Assembly: GCA_964569315.1 (NCBI GenBank)
Contig: CAZMUZ010000028.1
Coordinates: 1-33,929, forward strand
Length of the DNA stretch: 33,929 nucleotides
Direction: 5' to 3'
Source of the DNA: CADEFF01 sp964569315
GTDB lineage: Bacteria > Pseudomonadota > Alphaproteobacteria > Dongiales > Dongiaceae
Shown here: piece by piece, positions 7,746-15,604 of the stretch
Layout of the letters: each line of letters starts with the position of its first letter
Position numbering within the stretch: position 1 is the first letter of the stretch
Notes under the pieces: model-generated
Seen by the model: the letters and a program-made list of their open reading frames with translations, nothing else
Told to the model about the DNA's origin: nothing
Databases searched by the model: none
Made by a program: the position numbers and the translations under genes

Positions 7746-8618
7746 TTATTTTGCGAAGGCGGGCGCCGCCGAACCCCGCGCGCAATATTCCTCGAGCCAG
7801 GGCGAGCGATAGCCGTCTTCCCGCCAGAGCACCGGGAAATAGCTCTCGTCCATGGCCGTGTCGCCGACCCGCTTGTAGCGGTTATAGATGTAGCTGAGCT
7901 TGGTCGGGTGGAACCGGGCGCCGGACGACATGCAATGCGCCACCGCCGAACGGCGCGGCCGGTCCGCGCGGTTCATGTCGGAGCCGTGCCAGGTGCGCCC
8001 GTCATGGAAGGCGACGCCGCCGGGCGGCAGCTCGACCGGCACGATCTCGGGCCGGATGCCGATCTCGGCCGCCGCCGCCATCAGCTCCTTCCGGTAATCC
8101 TCGGGCGCATGGAATTGCCGGATCGGCGGCGAGACCGGCCATTTGTGCGAGCCGCGCACATATTCGATCGTGCCGCCCTTGGCGCTGGTCGCATCGAGCG
8201 CGATCCAGCAGGTCAACATGTGCGGCGGGTCGATCCAGCCGTTGTAGCTGTCGTCCTGATGGAATCCCAACGGCTTCGCGCCCGACGGCTTCCAGATGAT
8301 GTTGTCCTGCGCGATGCGGGCGCCGGGCCAGCGCGCGAGGGTCGCGCAGGCGCGCCCGATCTCGGGCTTCAGCACCAGCCGCGCGACCGAGAAATCCGAC
8401 TTCCAGCCATTGCAGATCTGCCGCGCCAGGTCCTCGGCGTCGCGGCCCTCGCGCCAGTTCCATTCGTCGGGATAGAGCCCGCTCTCGAAGCGCCCGCGGA
8501 AGATATGCTCGAACCGCGCGGCGACACGCACCGCCTCGTCCGGATCGATGAAGCGGTCGAGCAGAAGGAACCCGTCCTCGTCGAAGCGGTCGATCTCGGC
8601 AGGCGTCAGTTCGCGCAT
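7746..8618 (-). CDS. Phytanoyl-CoA dioxygenase (PhyH) family Fe(II)/2OG oxygenase
   Basis: 290 residues, starting MRELTPAEIDRFDEDGFLLL, the typical PhyH opening, with GAGG 5 bases upstream. Iron ligands are H120 and D122 in GFHQDDSYNGW and H211 in RTWHGSDMNR; R222 or R223 is the likely 2-oxoglutarate anchor. GGTIEYVRGSHKW is the family loop between strands. PhyH proteins hydroxylate varied small molecules, and the lack of a CoA ligase or thioesterase nearby argues against assuming a CoA substrate. The ectoine hydroxylase EctD signature (FxxxFWHSDFETWH) is absent. The neighbours are an SDR 78 bases upstream and a cupin downstream, consistent with hydroxylation followed by oxidation of the alcohol. 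Confidence 0.9.
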   Translation of the reverse strand: MRELTPAEIDRFDEDGFLLLDRFIDPDEAVRVAARFEHIFRGRFESGLYPDEWNWREGRDAEDLARQICNGWKSDFSVARLVLKPEIGRACATLARWPGARIAQDNIIWKPSGAKPLGFHQDDSYNGWIDPPHMLTCWIALDATSAKGGTIEYVRGSHKWPVSPPIRQFHAPEDYRKELMAAAAEIGIRPEIVPVELPPGGVAFHDGRTWHGSDMNRADRPRRSAVAHCMSSGARFHPTKLSYIYNRYKRVGDTAMDESYFPVLWREDGYRSPWLEEYCARGSAAPAFAK

Positions 8619-8696
8619 CCGGCCCTCGGGCTGCGTCCGTTGCCGCACCACTATGACGCGGCGGATCGGCCCCGGCTACCCGGCTCCGGAACCCGG

Positions 8697-9440
8697 TCAG
8701 CGCCCGCCGCTGACATCGAAGGAGAAGCCGGTCACGTAGGAGGCCTCGGGGGAACAGAGCCAGAGCACGAGGTTCGCCACCTCCTCGACCGCGCCGATGC
8801 GCCCCATCGGCACGCCGGTCCGGGCGAGCTCGGCCGCCGCCCGGCGGTCCTCCGGCCCGCCGAACATCTCGGTGTCGGTGAGGCCCGGCCGCACGCAGAC
8901 CGCGCGGATTCCCTGGTTCGCGACCTCGAGGGCGAGGGCGCGCGTATAGGTATCGACCGCGCCCTTGGAGGCGGCATAGACGCCGTCGCGGATCATGCCG
9001 CCGGTGCGCGCCGCGACGGAGCCGATATTGACGATGACGCCGCCGGCGCCGCCCTTCGCGGTCGACATGCGGACGATCGCCTCGCGCGCGCAGACCATGA
9101 GGCCGAACACGTTGGTACGGAAGATCGTCTCGATGTCGGCGAGCCGGACCTCGGCCAGATGCCGCTCCACGTCGATGCCGGCATTGTTGACCAGCGCCGT
9201 GACCGGCCCGAGCTCGCGATCGACGCGCCGGAACAAAGCGAGGACTTCGTCCTCCCTCGCCACATCGGCCTCGATCGCCATGGCGGTGCCGCCGCCCTCG
9301 CGGATCGCCTCGGCGACCCCCTCCGCCCGCACGCGATTCGCCCGGTAGTTGACCGCGACCTTGTAGCCGCGCGCGCCGGCCTGCATGGCGATCGCGGCCC
9401 CGATCCCGCGCCCGCCGCCCGTCACGATCATCGCGCCCAT
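8697..9440 (-). CDS. Short-chain dehydrogenase/reductase (SDR), FabG-like
   Basis: 247 residues. The cofactor loop is TGGGRGIG (about residues 6-13). The chain continues with NNAG in LVNNAGID, the catalytic Ser in NIGSVAAR and YAASK with the catalytic Tyr and Lys, then the ending YVTGFSFDVSGGR. This is a complete classical SDR. An AsnTyrArg stretch after strand 2 hints at NADP preference, as in FabG-like members. The ATG at 9440 sits 6 bases after AGGAGG, the best ribosome site on this strand. It is the first gene of a minus-strand run with PhyH and cupin genes and diverges from an amidase across a 122-base gap. The likely role is reduction or oxidation of a secondary alcohol or ketone; the substrate is unknown. 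Confidence 0.92.
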   Translation of the reverse strand: MGAMIVTGGGRGIGAAIAMQAGARGYKVAVNYRANRVRAEGVAEAIREGGGTAMAIEADVAREDEVLALFRRVDRELGPVTALVNNAGIDVERHLAEVRLADIETIFRTNVFGLMVCAREAIVRMSTAKGGAGGVIVNIGSVAARTGGMIRDGVYAASKGAVDTYTRALALEVANQGIRAVCVRPGLTDTEMFGGPEDRRAAAELARTGVPMGRIGAVEEVANLVLWLCSPEASYVTGFSFDVSGGR

Positions 9441-9510
9441 GAGGCCCCTCCTGCTTCCGCAGCCTCCGAGTATGGCCAGGCGGCTCCGGGAACGCCATGC
9501 GGGCGGGCAG

Positions 9511-9538
9511 TTGACTGCTCCGTCAAGCCACCTAAAGT
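9511..9538 (+). promoter_or_regulatory. Sigma70-type promoter of the amidase gene with overlapping dyad
   Basis: TTGACT (9511-9516) and TAAAGT (9533-9538) are separated by 16 bases, a good -35/-10 pair. It would start transcription near 9545, some 18 bases before the amidase ATG. The -35 box is part of a dyad TTGAC-N6-GTCAA (9511-9526), a possible repressor or activator site. Confidence 0.55.
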
Positions 9539-9562
9539 GGGGCGCCATTCCGGGGGAACATC

Positions 9563-10975
9563 ATGGTCGATCTCGATCTCTGCTACACGCCCGCGACCGA
9601 GCTCGCGAAGCGCATCCGGTCGAAGCAGCTCTCGCCGGTCGAGCTGGTGAAGAACAGCCTCGCGCGCATCGAGCAGGTCAATCCGAAGCTCAACTGTTTC
9701 TGCTTCGTCTTTCCCGAGGAAGCCATCGAGCTCGCCCGGAAGGCCGAAGCCGCCGTGATGCGCGGCGACAAGCTGGCCCCGCTGCATGGGCTGCCGGTCG
9801 CGATCAAGGACCTCACCGCGACCAAGGGCAAGCGCACGACCCTCGGCTCCTATTGCTACGAGAACTGGGTGCCGGACTGGAACGCGACCGTGGTGGACAA
9901 GCTGCTGGGCGCGGGCGGCATCATGGTCGGCAAGACCACCACGCCCGAATTCGCCTATGCGAGCGTGACCAGGAGCCCGCTCTGGGGCGTCACCGGCAAC
10001 CCCTGGGATGCGACGAAAACGCCCGGCGGCAGCTCGGGCGGCGCCGGCGCCGCGGTCGGATCGGGCTGCGTGCCGCTCGCGGAGGGCACCGACATGGGCG
10101 GCTCGGTCCGCATTCCCGCCGCCTGGTGCGGCACGGTCGGGCTGAAGCCGAGCCTCGGCCGCATCCCGCTCGATCTCATTCCGAGCGTGTTCGACAACAT
10201 CTCGCATTTCGGCCCGCTGACCCGGACCATCGACGACGCGCGGCTCTTCATGAAGGTGACGCAAGGCCCCGACGACCGCGACATCCAGTCGATCGGCACG
10301 CCGCTCGATTTCGACCGCGAGCCCTCGCGCAGCGTCAAGGGCCTGCGCTTCGCCTATGACATGGATCTCGGCTGCTACTATGTCGATCCCGAGGTCGAGA
10401 AGATCGTGAAGCAGGCGATCGAGGCGCTCCGCGACGCGGGCGCGACCGTCGACGAGATCGCGCTCCCCTGGAACCGGCGCACCGCCGACTTCTGGGTCGA
10501 GCTGTGGCAGGTCTTCATGTCGGCCTATTTCGGCCAGCATCTCGAGAAGTTCCGCAACAAGATGGACCCGAACATCGTCAAGCTCATCGAGGCCGGCAAC
10601 AAGATGTCGGCGACCCACTACAAGCGGATCGAGCTGGAACGCACCGAGCAATGGCGGGGCTTCCGGCCGGTGCTGGAGAAATACGACGCGTTTCTCTGCC
10701 CGACCATGCCGATCCCGCCGATCCCGGCCGACGGCGACGACTATGTCTATTACGGCGAGTTTCCGGACGGGCTCTATCACGGCGTGGACATGACGGCGCA
10801 GTTCAACTCGCTCCCGCAATGCCCCGCGCTGTCGGTGCCGGCCGGCTGGACCGAGGCAGGCTTGCCGGTCGGGCTGCAAATCGTGGGTCGCCGCTACCGC
10901 GACGACACGGTCCTCGACATCGGCGCGGCCTTCGAGAAGATCCGGCCCTGGGCGGAACGGCGCCCGCCGATCTGA
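9563..10975 (+). CDS. Amidase signature (AS) family amidase
   Basis: 470 residues, full length for the AS family. The Ser-cisSer-Lys triad is intact: K82 in PVAIKDL, S157 in the GGSSGG loop and nucleophile S181 in MGGSVRIPA, with the usual 24-residue spacing between the serines. C-terminal QCPALSVPAGWTEAGLPVGLQIVG is the standard AS ending. It is cytoplasmic, with no signal peptide. Family members hydrolyse carboxamides, from short aliphatic amides to aryl and peptide amides. It lacks glutamyl-tRNA amidotransferase partners (no gatB/gatC nearby), so a stand-alone hydrolase is most likely. GGGGAA precedes the ATG. It has its own promoter at 9511-9538, and a hairpin at 11046-11063 may end the transcript. 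Confidence 0.92.
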   Translation: MVDLDLCYTPATELAKRIRSKQLSPVELVKNSLARIEQVNPKLNCFCFVFPEEAIELARKAEAAVMRGDKLAPLHGLPVAIKDLTATKGKRTTLGSYCYENWVPDWNATVVDKLLGAGGIMVGKTTTPEFAYASVTRSPLWGVTGNPWDATKTPGGSSGGAGAAVGSGCVPLAEGTDMGGSVRIPAAWCGTVGLKPSLGRIPLDLIPSVFDNISHFGPLTRTIDDARLFMKVTQGPDDRDIQSIGTPLDFDREPSRSVKGLRFAYDMDLGCYYVDPEVEKIVKQAIEALRDAGATVDEIALPWNRRTADFWVELWQVFMSAYFGQHLEKFRNKMDPNIVKLIEAGNKMSATHYKRIELERTEQWRGFRPVLEKYDAFLCPTMPIPPIPADGDDYVYYGEFPDGLYHGVDMTAQFNSLPQCPALSVPAGWTEAGLPVGLQIVGRRYRDDTVLDIGAAFEKIRPWAERRPPI

Positions 10976-11045
10976 GAAAGCGTCGTTTCCTCCGACAGGA
11001 TGTCGGGGACCGACCCCGGGCGCCCGAGCCCTGCACCGGCGACGG

Positions 11046-11063
11046 CCCTCCCTATCGGGAGGG
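11046..11063. terminator. Candidate hairpin terminator between amidase and GGDEF genes
   Basis: CCCTCCC, a TATC loop, then GGGAGGG form a perfect 7-bp stem, about 70 bases after the amidase stop. Only TT follows, so an intrinsic terminator is weak; it could instead be a leader hairpin for the GGDEF gene. Confidence 0.35.
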
Positions 11064-11137
11064 TTCGTCGATTCGTGCGGCCGGATCGCGATGGCATCGC
11101 TCTCGGAAAAGGCGACCCGAAAAAGAAACCGAGGCCC

Positions 11138-12145
11138 ATGACGTTTCCGATCCCGCCGAACGAGACCGAGCGGCTCGCCGAGCTGCTGCAGTACCGCATT
11201 CTCGATACCGACCCGGAGGATGCCTTCGATCGCGTTACGCGGTTGGCGGCGAAGGTGATGGGGGCGCCGATCGCGCTCGTCTCCTTCGTGGACAAGGACC
11301 GGCAATGGTCGAAATCCCGCTACGGCCTCGAGGCCGACGAGACGCCCCGGGCCTCGGCCTTCTGCGCGCACGCCATCATGGAGTCGAAGGTCATGGTGGT
11401 CGATGACGCGGCCGCCGATCCGCGCTTCCGCGACAACCCGCATGTCGTCGCCGATCCCTCGATCCGCTTCTATGCCGGCGCGCCGTTGCGCTCGCCCAGG
11501 GGCAACAATCTCGGCACGCTCTGCGTCATGGACAAGAAGCCGCGCACGCTGTCGCCCGAGGACCGGGGACTGCTCGCCGACCTCGCCGCGGTGGTGATGG
11601 ACGAGGTCGAGCTCCGGTCACGCGCCTCGACCGATTCCCTGACCGGCGTGCTCAACCGGCGCTACTTCGACGAGATCGGCGAGGTCGAGTTCCGCCGTTC
11701 GAAGCGCTATGGCCATGCCTTTTCGGTCGTGATGCTCGATGTCGATTTCTTCAAGAGCGTGAACGACCGGTTCGGCCATCCCGCCGGGGACGAGGTGCTG
11801 CGGCAGGTGGCGCAGAAGCTTCGCCAGGGGCTCCGCGAGCACGACATCCTCGCGCGCTATGGCGGCGAGGAGTTCGTCATCCTGCTGACCGAGACCTCGC
11901 CAGCGGACGCCTCCCACATCGCCGAGCGGCTGCGCCGGCGGGCGGTGGTGGAGCTCCACGCCGCGCCCGCGGACTGCAGGATCACCTCGAGCGCGGGGCT
12001 CGCCTCGCGACGCCCTTCCGACACCGAGCTCGCCGACATTATCGCCCGGGCGGACGCGGCGCTCTTCCGCGCGAAGGCGGAGGGGCGCGACCGGGTCGTG
12101 AATGGCGATATGTTCGCCGAAGACGACGGGCCGGCCCGCCCCTGA
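11138..12145 (+). CDS. GAF-GGDEF diguanylate cyclase
   Basis: 335 residues. An N-terminal GAF-like sensor (about 10-155) shows ERLAELLQYRILDTDPEDAFDR-type sequence and SFCAHAI-type binding elements. A GGDEF domain follows from STDSLTGVLNRRYFDE (about 164). The active site is GGEEF at 242-246, with DVDFFKSVND holding a metal ligand, so the enzyme should make cyclic di-GMP from two GTP. The inhibitory site is present as R233xxD236, five residues before GGEEF, predicting product inhibition. There are no membrane helices, so it is a cytosolic sensor. I start at ATG 11138 because the GAF domain begins immediately and no upstream sequence is conserved-looking. The GAF ligand is unknown. Confidence 0.92.
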   Translation: MTFPIPPNETERLAELLQYRILDTDPEDAFDRVTRLAAKVMGAPIALVSFVDKDRQWSKSRYGLEADETPRASAFCAHAIMESKVMVVDDAAADPRFRDNPHVVADPSIRFYAGAPLRSPRGNNLGTLCVMDKKPRTLSPEDRGLLADLAAVVMDEVELRSRASTDSLTGVLNRRYFDEIGEVEFRRSKRYGHAFSVVMLDVDFFKSVNDRFGHPAGDEVLRQVAQKLRQGLREHDILARYGGEEFVILLTETSPADASHIAERLRRRAVVELHAAPADCRITSSAGLASRRPSDTELADIIARADAALFRAKAEGRDRVVNGDMFAEDDGPARP

Positions 12146-12221
12146 CGGCCTTCCGCCGGGACGTCGCGGCTTTGCTGCGGCGCAATAAACGCGGCGATCC
12201 CGGTCCCTGGCCGAACTTTGC

Positions 12222-12252
12222 CCCTGGGCCGATGCGAAATCCGGCCCCAGGG
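12222..12252. terminator. Imperfect GC-rich hairpin after the GGDEF gene
   Basis: CCCTGGGCCG (12222-12231) pairs with CGGCCCCAGGG (12242-12252) with one bulged base and a 10-base loop. It has no T-tract. It lies in the 228-base gap before the CBS gene, in which I see no other structure. Confidence 0.25.
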
Positions 12253-12373
12253 TGGTGCTGCGCACTTCCTTTCCACCGCCGCGCGAACCATATCCGGGAA
12301 AGCGGACGAGAGAAGGAAAGCGCGGGCGGGCGCCTTGGCGTATGCTCGTCCATCGAGCGGCAAGGAGGTTTTC

Positions 12374-12808
12374 ATGAATGTCGAGACCATCCTGAAGAGC
12401 AAGGGCCGCAACACGGTGACCATCGCGGCGGATGCGACGATCGCGAAGGCGGCCGAGCTTCTGCGCCGGGAAATGATCGGCGCCGTGCTGGCGCTCGACC
12501 GGTCGGGCGCGCTGGTCGGCATCCTCTCCGAGCGCGACATCGTTCACGCGCTTTCCGAGCATGGCGCGTCGGTGTTCGAGGAGCCGGTCTCGACCGTGAT
12601 GACCCGCAAGCTCCATAGCTGCCGGCGCGAGGACACGATCAACGACCTCATGGCCCGCATGACGGAGGCCCGCATTCGCCACCTGCCCGTGCTGGAGAAC
12701 GGACGGCTCTGCGGCATCGTCTCGATCGGCGATGTGGTGAAATGCCGGCTGGAGGAGGTCGAGTTCGAGGCCGGCCAGCTCCGGGACTACGTCGCCACCG
12801 CCGGCTGA
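12374..12808 (+). CDS. CBS-domain pair protein
   Basis: 144 residues comprising two CBS motifs and nothing else. CBS1 runs about 8-60, with VTIAADATIAKAAELLRR and GILSERDIVHAL. CBS2 runs about 75-130, with DTINDLMARMTEARIRHLPV and GIVSIGDVVKCRLEE. Such stand-alone Bateman modules bind adenosine nucleotides or NAD and regulate partner enzymes; the partner is not identifiable. The start is secure: AAGGAGG lies 5 bases before ATG 12374. The alphaproteobacterial family with this spacing and the -(V/I)KxRLEE- end is common and poorly characterised. It lies 78 bases before the ODP-like gene and could be co-transcribed with it. Confidence 0.93.
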   Translation: MNVETILKSKGRNTVTIAADATIAKAAELLRREMIGAVLALDRSGALVGILSERDIVHALSEHGASVFEEPVSTVMTRKLHSCRREDTINDLMARMTEARIRHLPVLENGRLCGIVSIGDVVKCRLEEVEFEAGQLRDYVATAG

Positions 12809-12886
12809 CCGCTGCCGGCAATCGTTCTATCCTCGGCTGGGCCGCTGGCGCGGGTCGTGCGCCTCCGGCGCCATGGGGAGGGACGC

Positions 12887-13624
12887 ATGCGGACGACGGT
12901 CACCGACCGGGAAACCGGCACCAACCTTGCGGAGATCGCCGATGGCATCTTCCGTATCAATACGCCGGTCCCGCCCGCCGCCATGCCGGGCGGCTTCTCC
13001 TTCAACCAGTATCTGATCCTCGACGACGAGCCGCTGCTGTTCCATACCGGTCCGCGCCGTCTCTTTCCGCAAGTGCGCAGCGCGATCGCCGCGGTGATGC
13101 CGCCCGAGCGACTCCGCTTCGTCGCCTTCTCGCATGTCGAGGCCGACGAGTGCGGCAGCCTCAACGAGCTGCTGGCGATGGCGCCGGAGGCCCGGCCGCT
13201 CTGCGGCCAGGTCGCGGCGATGGTTTCGATCGAGGATCTGGCCGACCGGCCGCCGGTGGCGCTCGGCGACGGCCAGAGCCGGGGCCTCGGCAAGCGGCGC
13301 GTGCGCTGGCTCGACGCCCCGCATCTGCCGCACGGATGGGAGTGCGGGTTCCTCTTCGAGGAGACGACAGCGACGCTGTTCTGCGGCGATCTCTTCACCC
13401 AGCCGGGCGACGGCGCCGAACCCTTGACCGGAGCCGATATCCTCGAGCCGAGCGAGCGGTTCCGCAGGGCGATGGACTACTACGCCCATTCGCCGGCGAC
13501 CGGCGCGCTCATCGCCAAGCTCGCGGCCACGCGGCCCGGCACGCTCGCCTGCATGCATGGCAGCGCCTGGGCGGGAGACGGCGCGGGGCTGCTCGCCGAG
13601 CTCGGGCGGCGGCTCGCCGCCTGA
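12887..13624 (+). CDS. ODP-like metallo-beta-lactamase-fold diiron protein
   Basis: 245 residues with a metallo-beta-lactamase fold. The first metal motif is HVEADECG (H83, E85, D87), the H-x-E-x-D form of flavodiiron/ODP proteins and not the HxHxDH of hydrolases. Further ligands are in LDAPHLPHGWE, LFCGDLF (Asp) and ACMHGSAW (His). No flavodoxin or rubredoxin domain is attached, so it resembles the free-standing ODP oxygen- or NO-binding sensors and not a flavodiiron reductase. PGGFSFNQYLILDDEPLLFHTG is the typical opening. A GGAG site precedes ATG 12887. Oxygen or redox sensing is inferred from the ligand pattern; hydrolase activity is less likely. Confidence 0.85.
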   Translation: MRTTVTDRETGTNLAEIADGIFRINTPVPPAAMPGGFSFNQYLILDDEPLLFHTGPRRLFPQVRSAIAAVMPPERLRFVAFSHVEADECGSLNELLAMAPEARPLCGQVAAMVSIEDLADRPPVALGDGQSRGLGKRRVRWLDAPHLPHGWECGFLFEETTATLFCGDLFTQPGDGAEPLTGADILEPSERFRRAMDYYAHSPATGALIAKLAATRPGTLACMHGSAWAGDGAGLLAELGRRLAA

Positions 13625-13772
13625 GCCTGCAAGCGTTCGGGAACTGAGGCCGTCCGGCCCTCGCGACGCCCTCCGGTTGCGGCCGCGGCCGCCCTCGGCT
13701 ATGGAAGCGGCCGGTCGTCGGGCTTCGCTTGGGCCCGGCGAAATCCTTCCCAGCAGCATCGGGCGGCGCGGC

Positions 13773-15452
13773 ATGGCATCAGGCGACAATCTGCGCACCG
13801 GCGGCCAGATCCTGGTCGACCAGCTCCTGATCCATGGCGTCGACCATGTGTTCTGCGTGCCGGGCGAAAGCTATCTCGCCGCGCTCGATGCCTTTCACGG
13901 CGCCGCCGGCCGGATCAAGCTCATCGTCTGCCGCCACGAGGCGGGCGCGGCCAACATGGCGGAGGCCCACGGCAAGCTGACCGGCAGGCCCGGCATCTGC
14001 TTCGTCACCCGCGGGCCGGGGGCGACCCACGCCTCGGTCGGCATCCACACCGCGTTCCAGGATTCGACGCCGATGATCCTCTTCGTCGGCCAGGTCGCCC
14101 GCGACCAGGTCGAGCGCGAGGCGTTCCAGGAGGTCGATTATCGCCGCATGTTCGGCCCGCTCGCGAAATGGGCGGCGGAGATCGAGGATGCGCGGCGCCT
14201 GCCCGAGCTGGTGAGCCAGGCCTTCCACCGCGCCGTCAACGGCCGGCCCGGGCCGGTCGTCATCGCGCTGCCCGAAGACATGCTGACCGATCGCGTCGCA
14301 GTCGCGGATGCGGGCCGCTACAAGCCCGCCCTCGCAGCGCCGGCGCCCGAGGATCTGGTCCAGTTCCGCGCCCTGCTGGCGGGCGCCGAGCGCCCGCTCA
14401 TGATCCTGGGCGGCGGCGGATGGGGTGCGGAGGCGGTCGCCGACATCCGGGCCTTCGCCGAGGCGAACGAGCTCGCGACCGGCTGCTCGCTCCGCTGCCA
14501 GGACCTGTTCGACAATTCGCACCGGCTCTATGCCGGCGATGTCGGGATCGCGATCAACCCGAAGCTCGCCGACCGGGTGCGCGAAAGCGACCTCCTGATC
14601 GCCGTGGGCCCCAGGCTCGGCGAGATGACCACGAGCGGCTACACGCTGCTCGACATCCCGGTGCCGAAGCAGCGCCTCGTCCATATCCATCCCGGCGCCG
14701 AGGAGCTGGGCCGCGTCTATCAGCCCGTTCTCGCCATCAACAGCGGCATGAAAGCGGCGGCGGCCGCATTGAAGCGGCTCGCGCCCGTCGAGCGTCCCGT
14801 CTGGCGCGACTGGGCGCAGGGCGCGCGCGCCGACTATCTCGCCCATACCAGGCCCGGCGCCAATGCCGGCAAGCTGCAGATGGGCGAGATCATGGCCTAT
14901 CTCAACGACAAGCTGCCGCCGGACGCGATCCTCGCCAACGGCGCCGGCAATTATTCGGTCTGGCTGCATCGCTTTTTCCGCTATCGGCGCTTCCGCACCC
15001 AGCTTGCGCCCACGAGCGGTGCCATGGGCTATGGCTTCCCGGCGGCAATCGCCGCGAAATCCGCGGAGCCGAAGCGCATCGTCGTCTGCCTCGCCGGGGA
15101 CGGCTGCTTCCTGATGACCGGCCAGGAGCTGGCGACCGCCATGCAATACGGCATCGCCGTCATCGCCATCGTCGTGAATAACGGCATGTACGGCACGATC
15201 CGCATGCATCAGGAGCGGCACTATCCGGGCCATGTCGTCGGGACCGACCTGGTGAATCCCGATTTCGCCGCCTATGCCAAGGCCTTCGGCGCCCATGGCG
15301 AGCGGGTCGAGCGCACCGTCGATTTCGCGCCCGCCTTCGAGCGCGCGCTCGCCTCCGGCAAGCCGGCCCTGATCGAGCTCCGCCTCGACCCCGAGGCAAT
15401 CACCGTCACGCAGAGCCTCTCCGAGATCCGCGCCAAGGCGATGAAGAAATAG
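13773..15452 (+). CDS. ThDP-dependent enzyme, acetolactate synthase-like
   Basis: 559 residues with the three-domain layout of the AHAS/benzoylformate decarboxylase superfamily. E56 in CRHEAGAANMAEA is the catalytic glutamate that activates ThDP. The central domain has LMILGGGGW. The C-terminal ThDP/Mg motif is GDG (442-444) with Asn at 469-470 (VVNNGMYG). Family members decarboxylate 2-oxo acids or ligate them; no regulatory AHAS small subunit is adjacent, so a biosynthetic acetolactate synthase is unlikely. TSGAMGYGFPAAIAAK is the usual substrate-channel segment. ATG 13773 starts two codons before the conserved N-terminus but lacks a clear Shine-Dalgarno. Substrate unassigned; cytoplasmic. 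Confidence 0.9.
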   Translation: MASGDNLRTGGQILVDQLLIHGVDHVFCVPGESYLAALDAFHGAAGRIKLIVCRHEAGAANMAEAHGKLTGRPGICFVTRGPGATHASVGIHTAFQDSTPMILFVGQVARDQVEREAFQEVDYRRMFGPLAKWAAEIEDARRLPELVSQAFHRAVNGRPGPVVIALPEDMLTDRVAVADAGRYKPALAAPAPEDLVQFRALLAGAERPLMILGGGGWGAEAVADIRAFAEANELATGCSLRCQDLFDNSHRLYAGDVGIAINPKLADRVRESDLLIAVGPRLGEMTTSGYTLLDIPVPKQRLVHIHPGAEELGRVYQPVLAINSGMKAAAAALKRLAPVERPVWRDWAQGARADYLAHTRPGANAGKLQMGEIMAYLNDKLPPDAILANGAGNYSVWLHRFFRYRRFRTQLAPTSGAMGYGFPAAIAAKSAEPKRIVVCLAGDGCFLMTGQELATAMQYGIAVIAIVVNNGMYGTIRMHQERHYPGHVVGTDLVNPDFAAYAKAFGAHGERVERTVDFAPAFERALASGKPALIELRLDPEAITVTQSLSEIRAKAMKK

Positions 15453-15483
15453 CGCCGTAGGGAGTTCCCATACTCGACGGCAT

Positions 15484-15590
15484 CCTCGGGCTTGACCCGA
15501 GGGTCCATCTCGCCAGCCGATGAAGGCCCGCCGGTGAGGCTCGATCGCGCGCCATCGATGGATGCTCGGGGTCAAGCCCACGCATGACAA
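15484..15590. repeat. Palindromic extragenic element (alphaproteobacterial REP/MITE-like)
   Basis: The outer inverted repeat pairs GGCTTGACCCGAGGGTCCAT (15489 on) with ATGGATGCTCGGGGTCAAGCC (ending 15578), allowing two or three mismatches. A nested perfect hairpin CCTCGGG-CTTGA-CCCGAGG lies at 15484-15502. GTCAAGCCC-type arms flanked by CATGAC are a very common intergenic repeat in Rhizobiales and Rhodospirillales genomes. It lies between two convergent genes and may also act as a bidirectional transcript end. Confidence 0.65.
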
Positions 15591-15604
15591 GCCGGGCTCC
15601 CCAA

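Noticed and set aside
7746..8618. Ectoine hydroxylase EctD, in view of the DoeA-like genes further on
   Set aside because: The EctD signature around the first iron ligands is missing, and no ectABC, doeB or other ectoine genes are present.
7488..9650. 720-residue plus-strand open frame
   Set aside because: It runs antisense across three genes with clear motifs (cupin, PhyH, SDR) and has no recognisable protein features.
9563..10975. GatA subunit of glutamyl-tRNA amidotransferase
   Set aside because: No gatB or gatC is adjacent, and the sequence outside the AS core does not resemble GatA; a stand-alone amidase fits better.
13773..15452. Biosynthetic acetolactate synthase IlvB
   Set aside because: No ilvN small subunit or ilvC is adjacent, and the family is shared with many 2-oxo acid decarboxylases.
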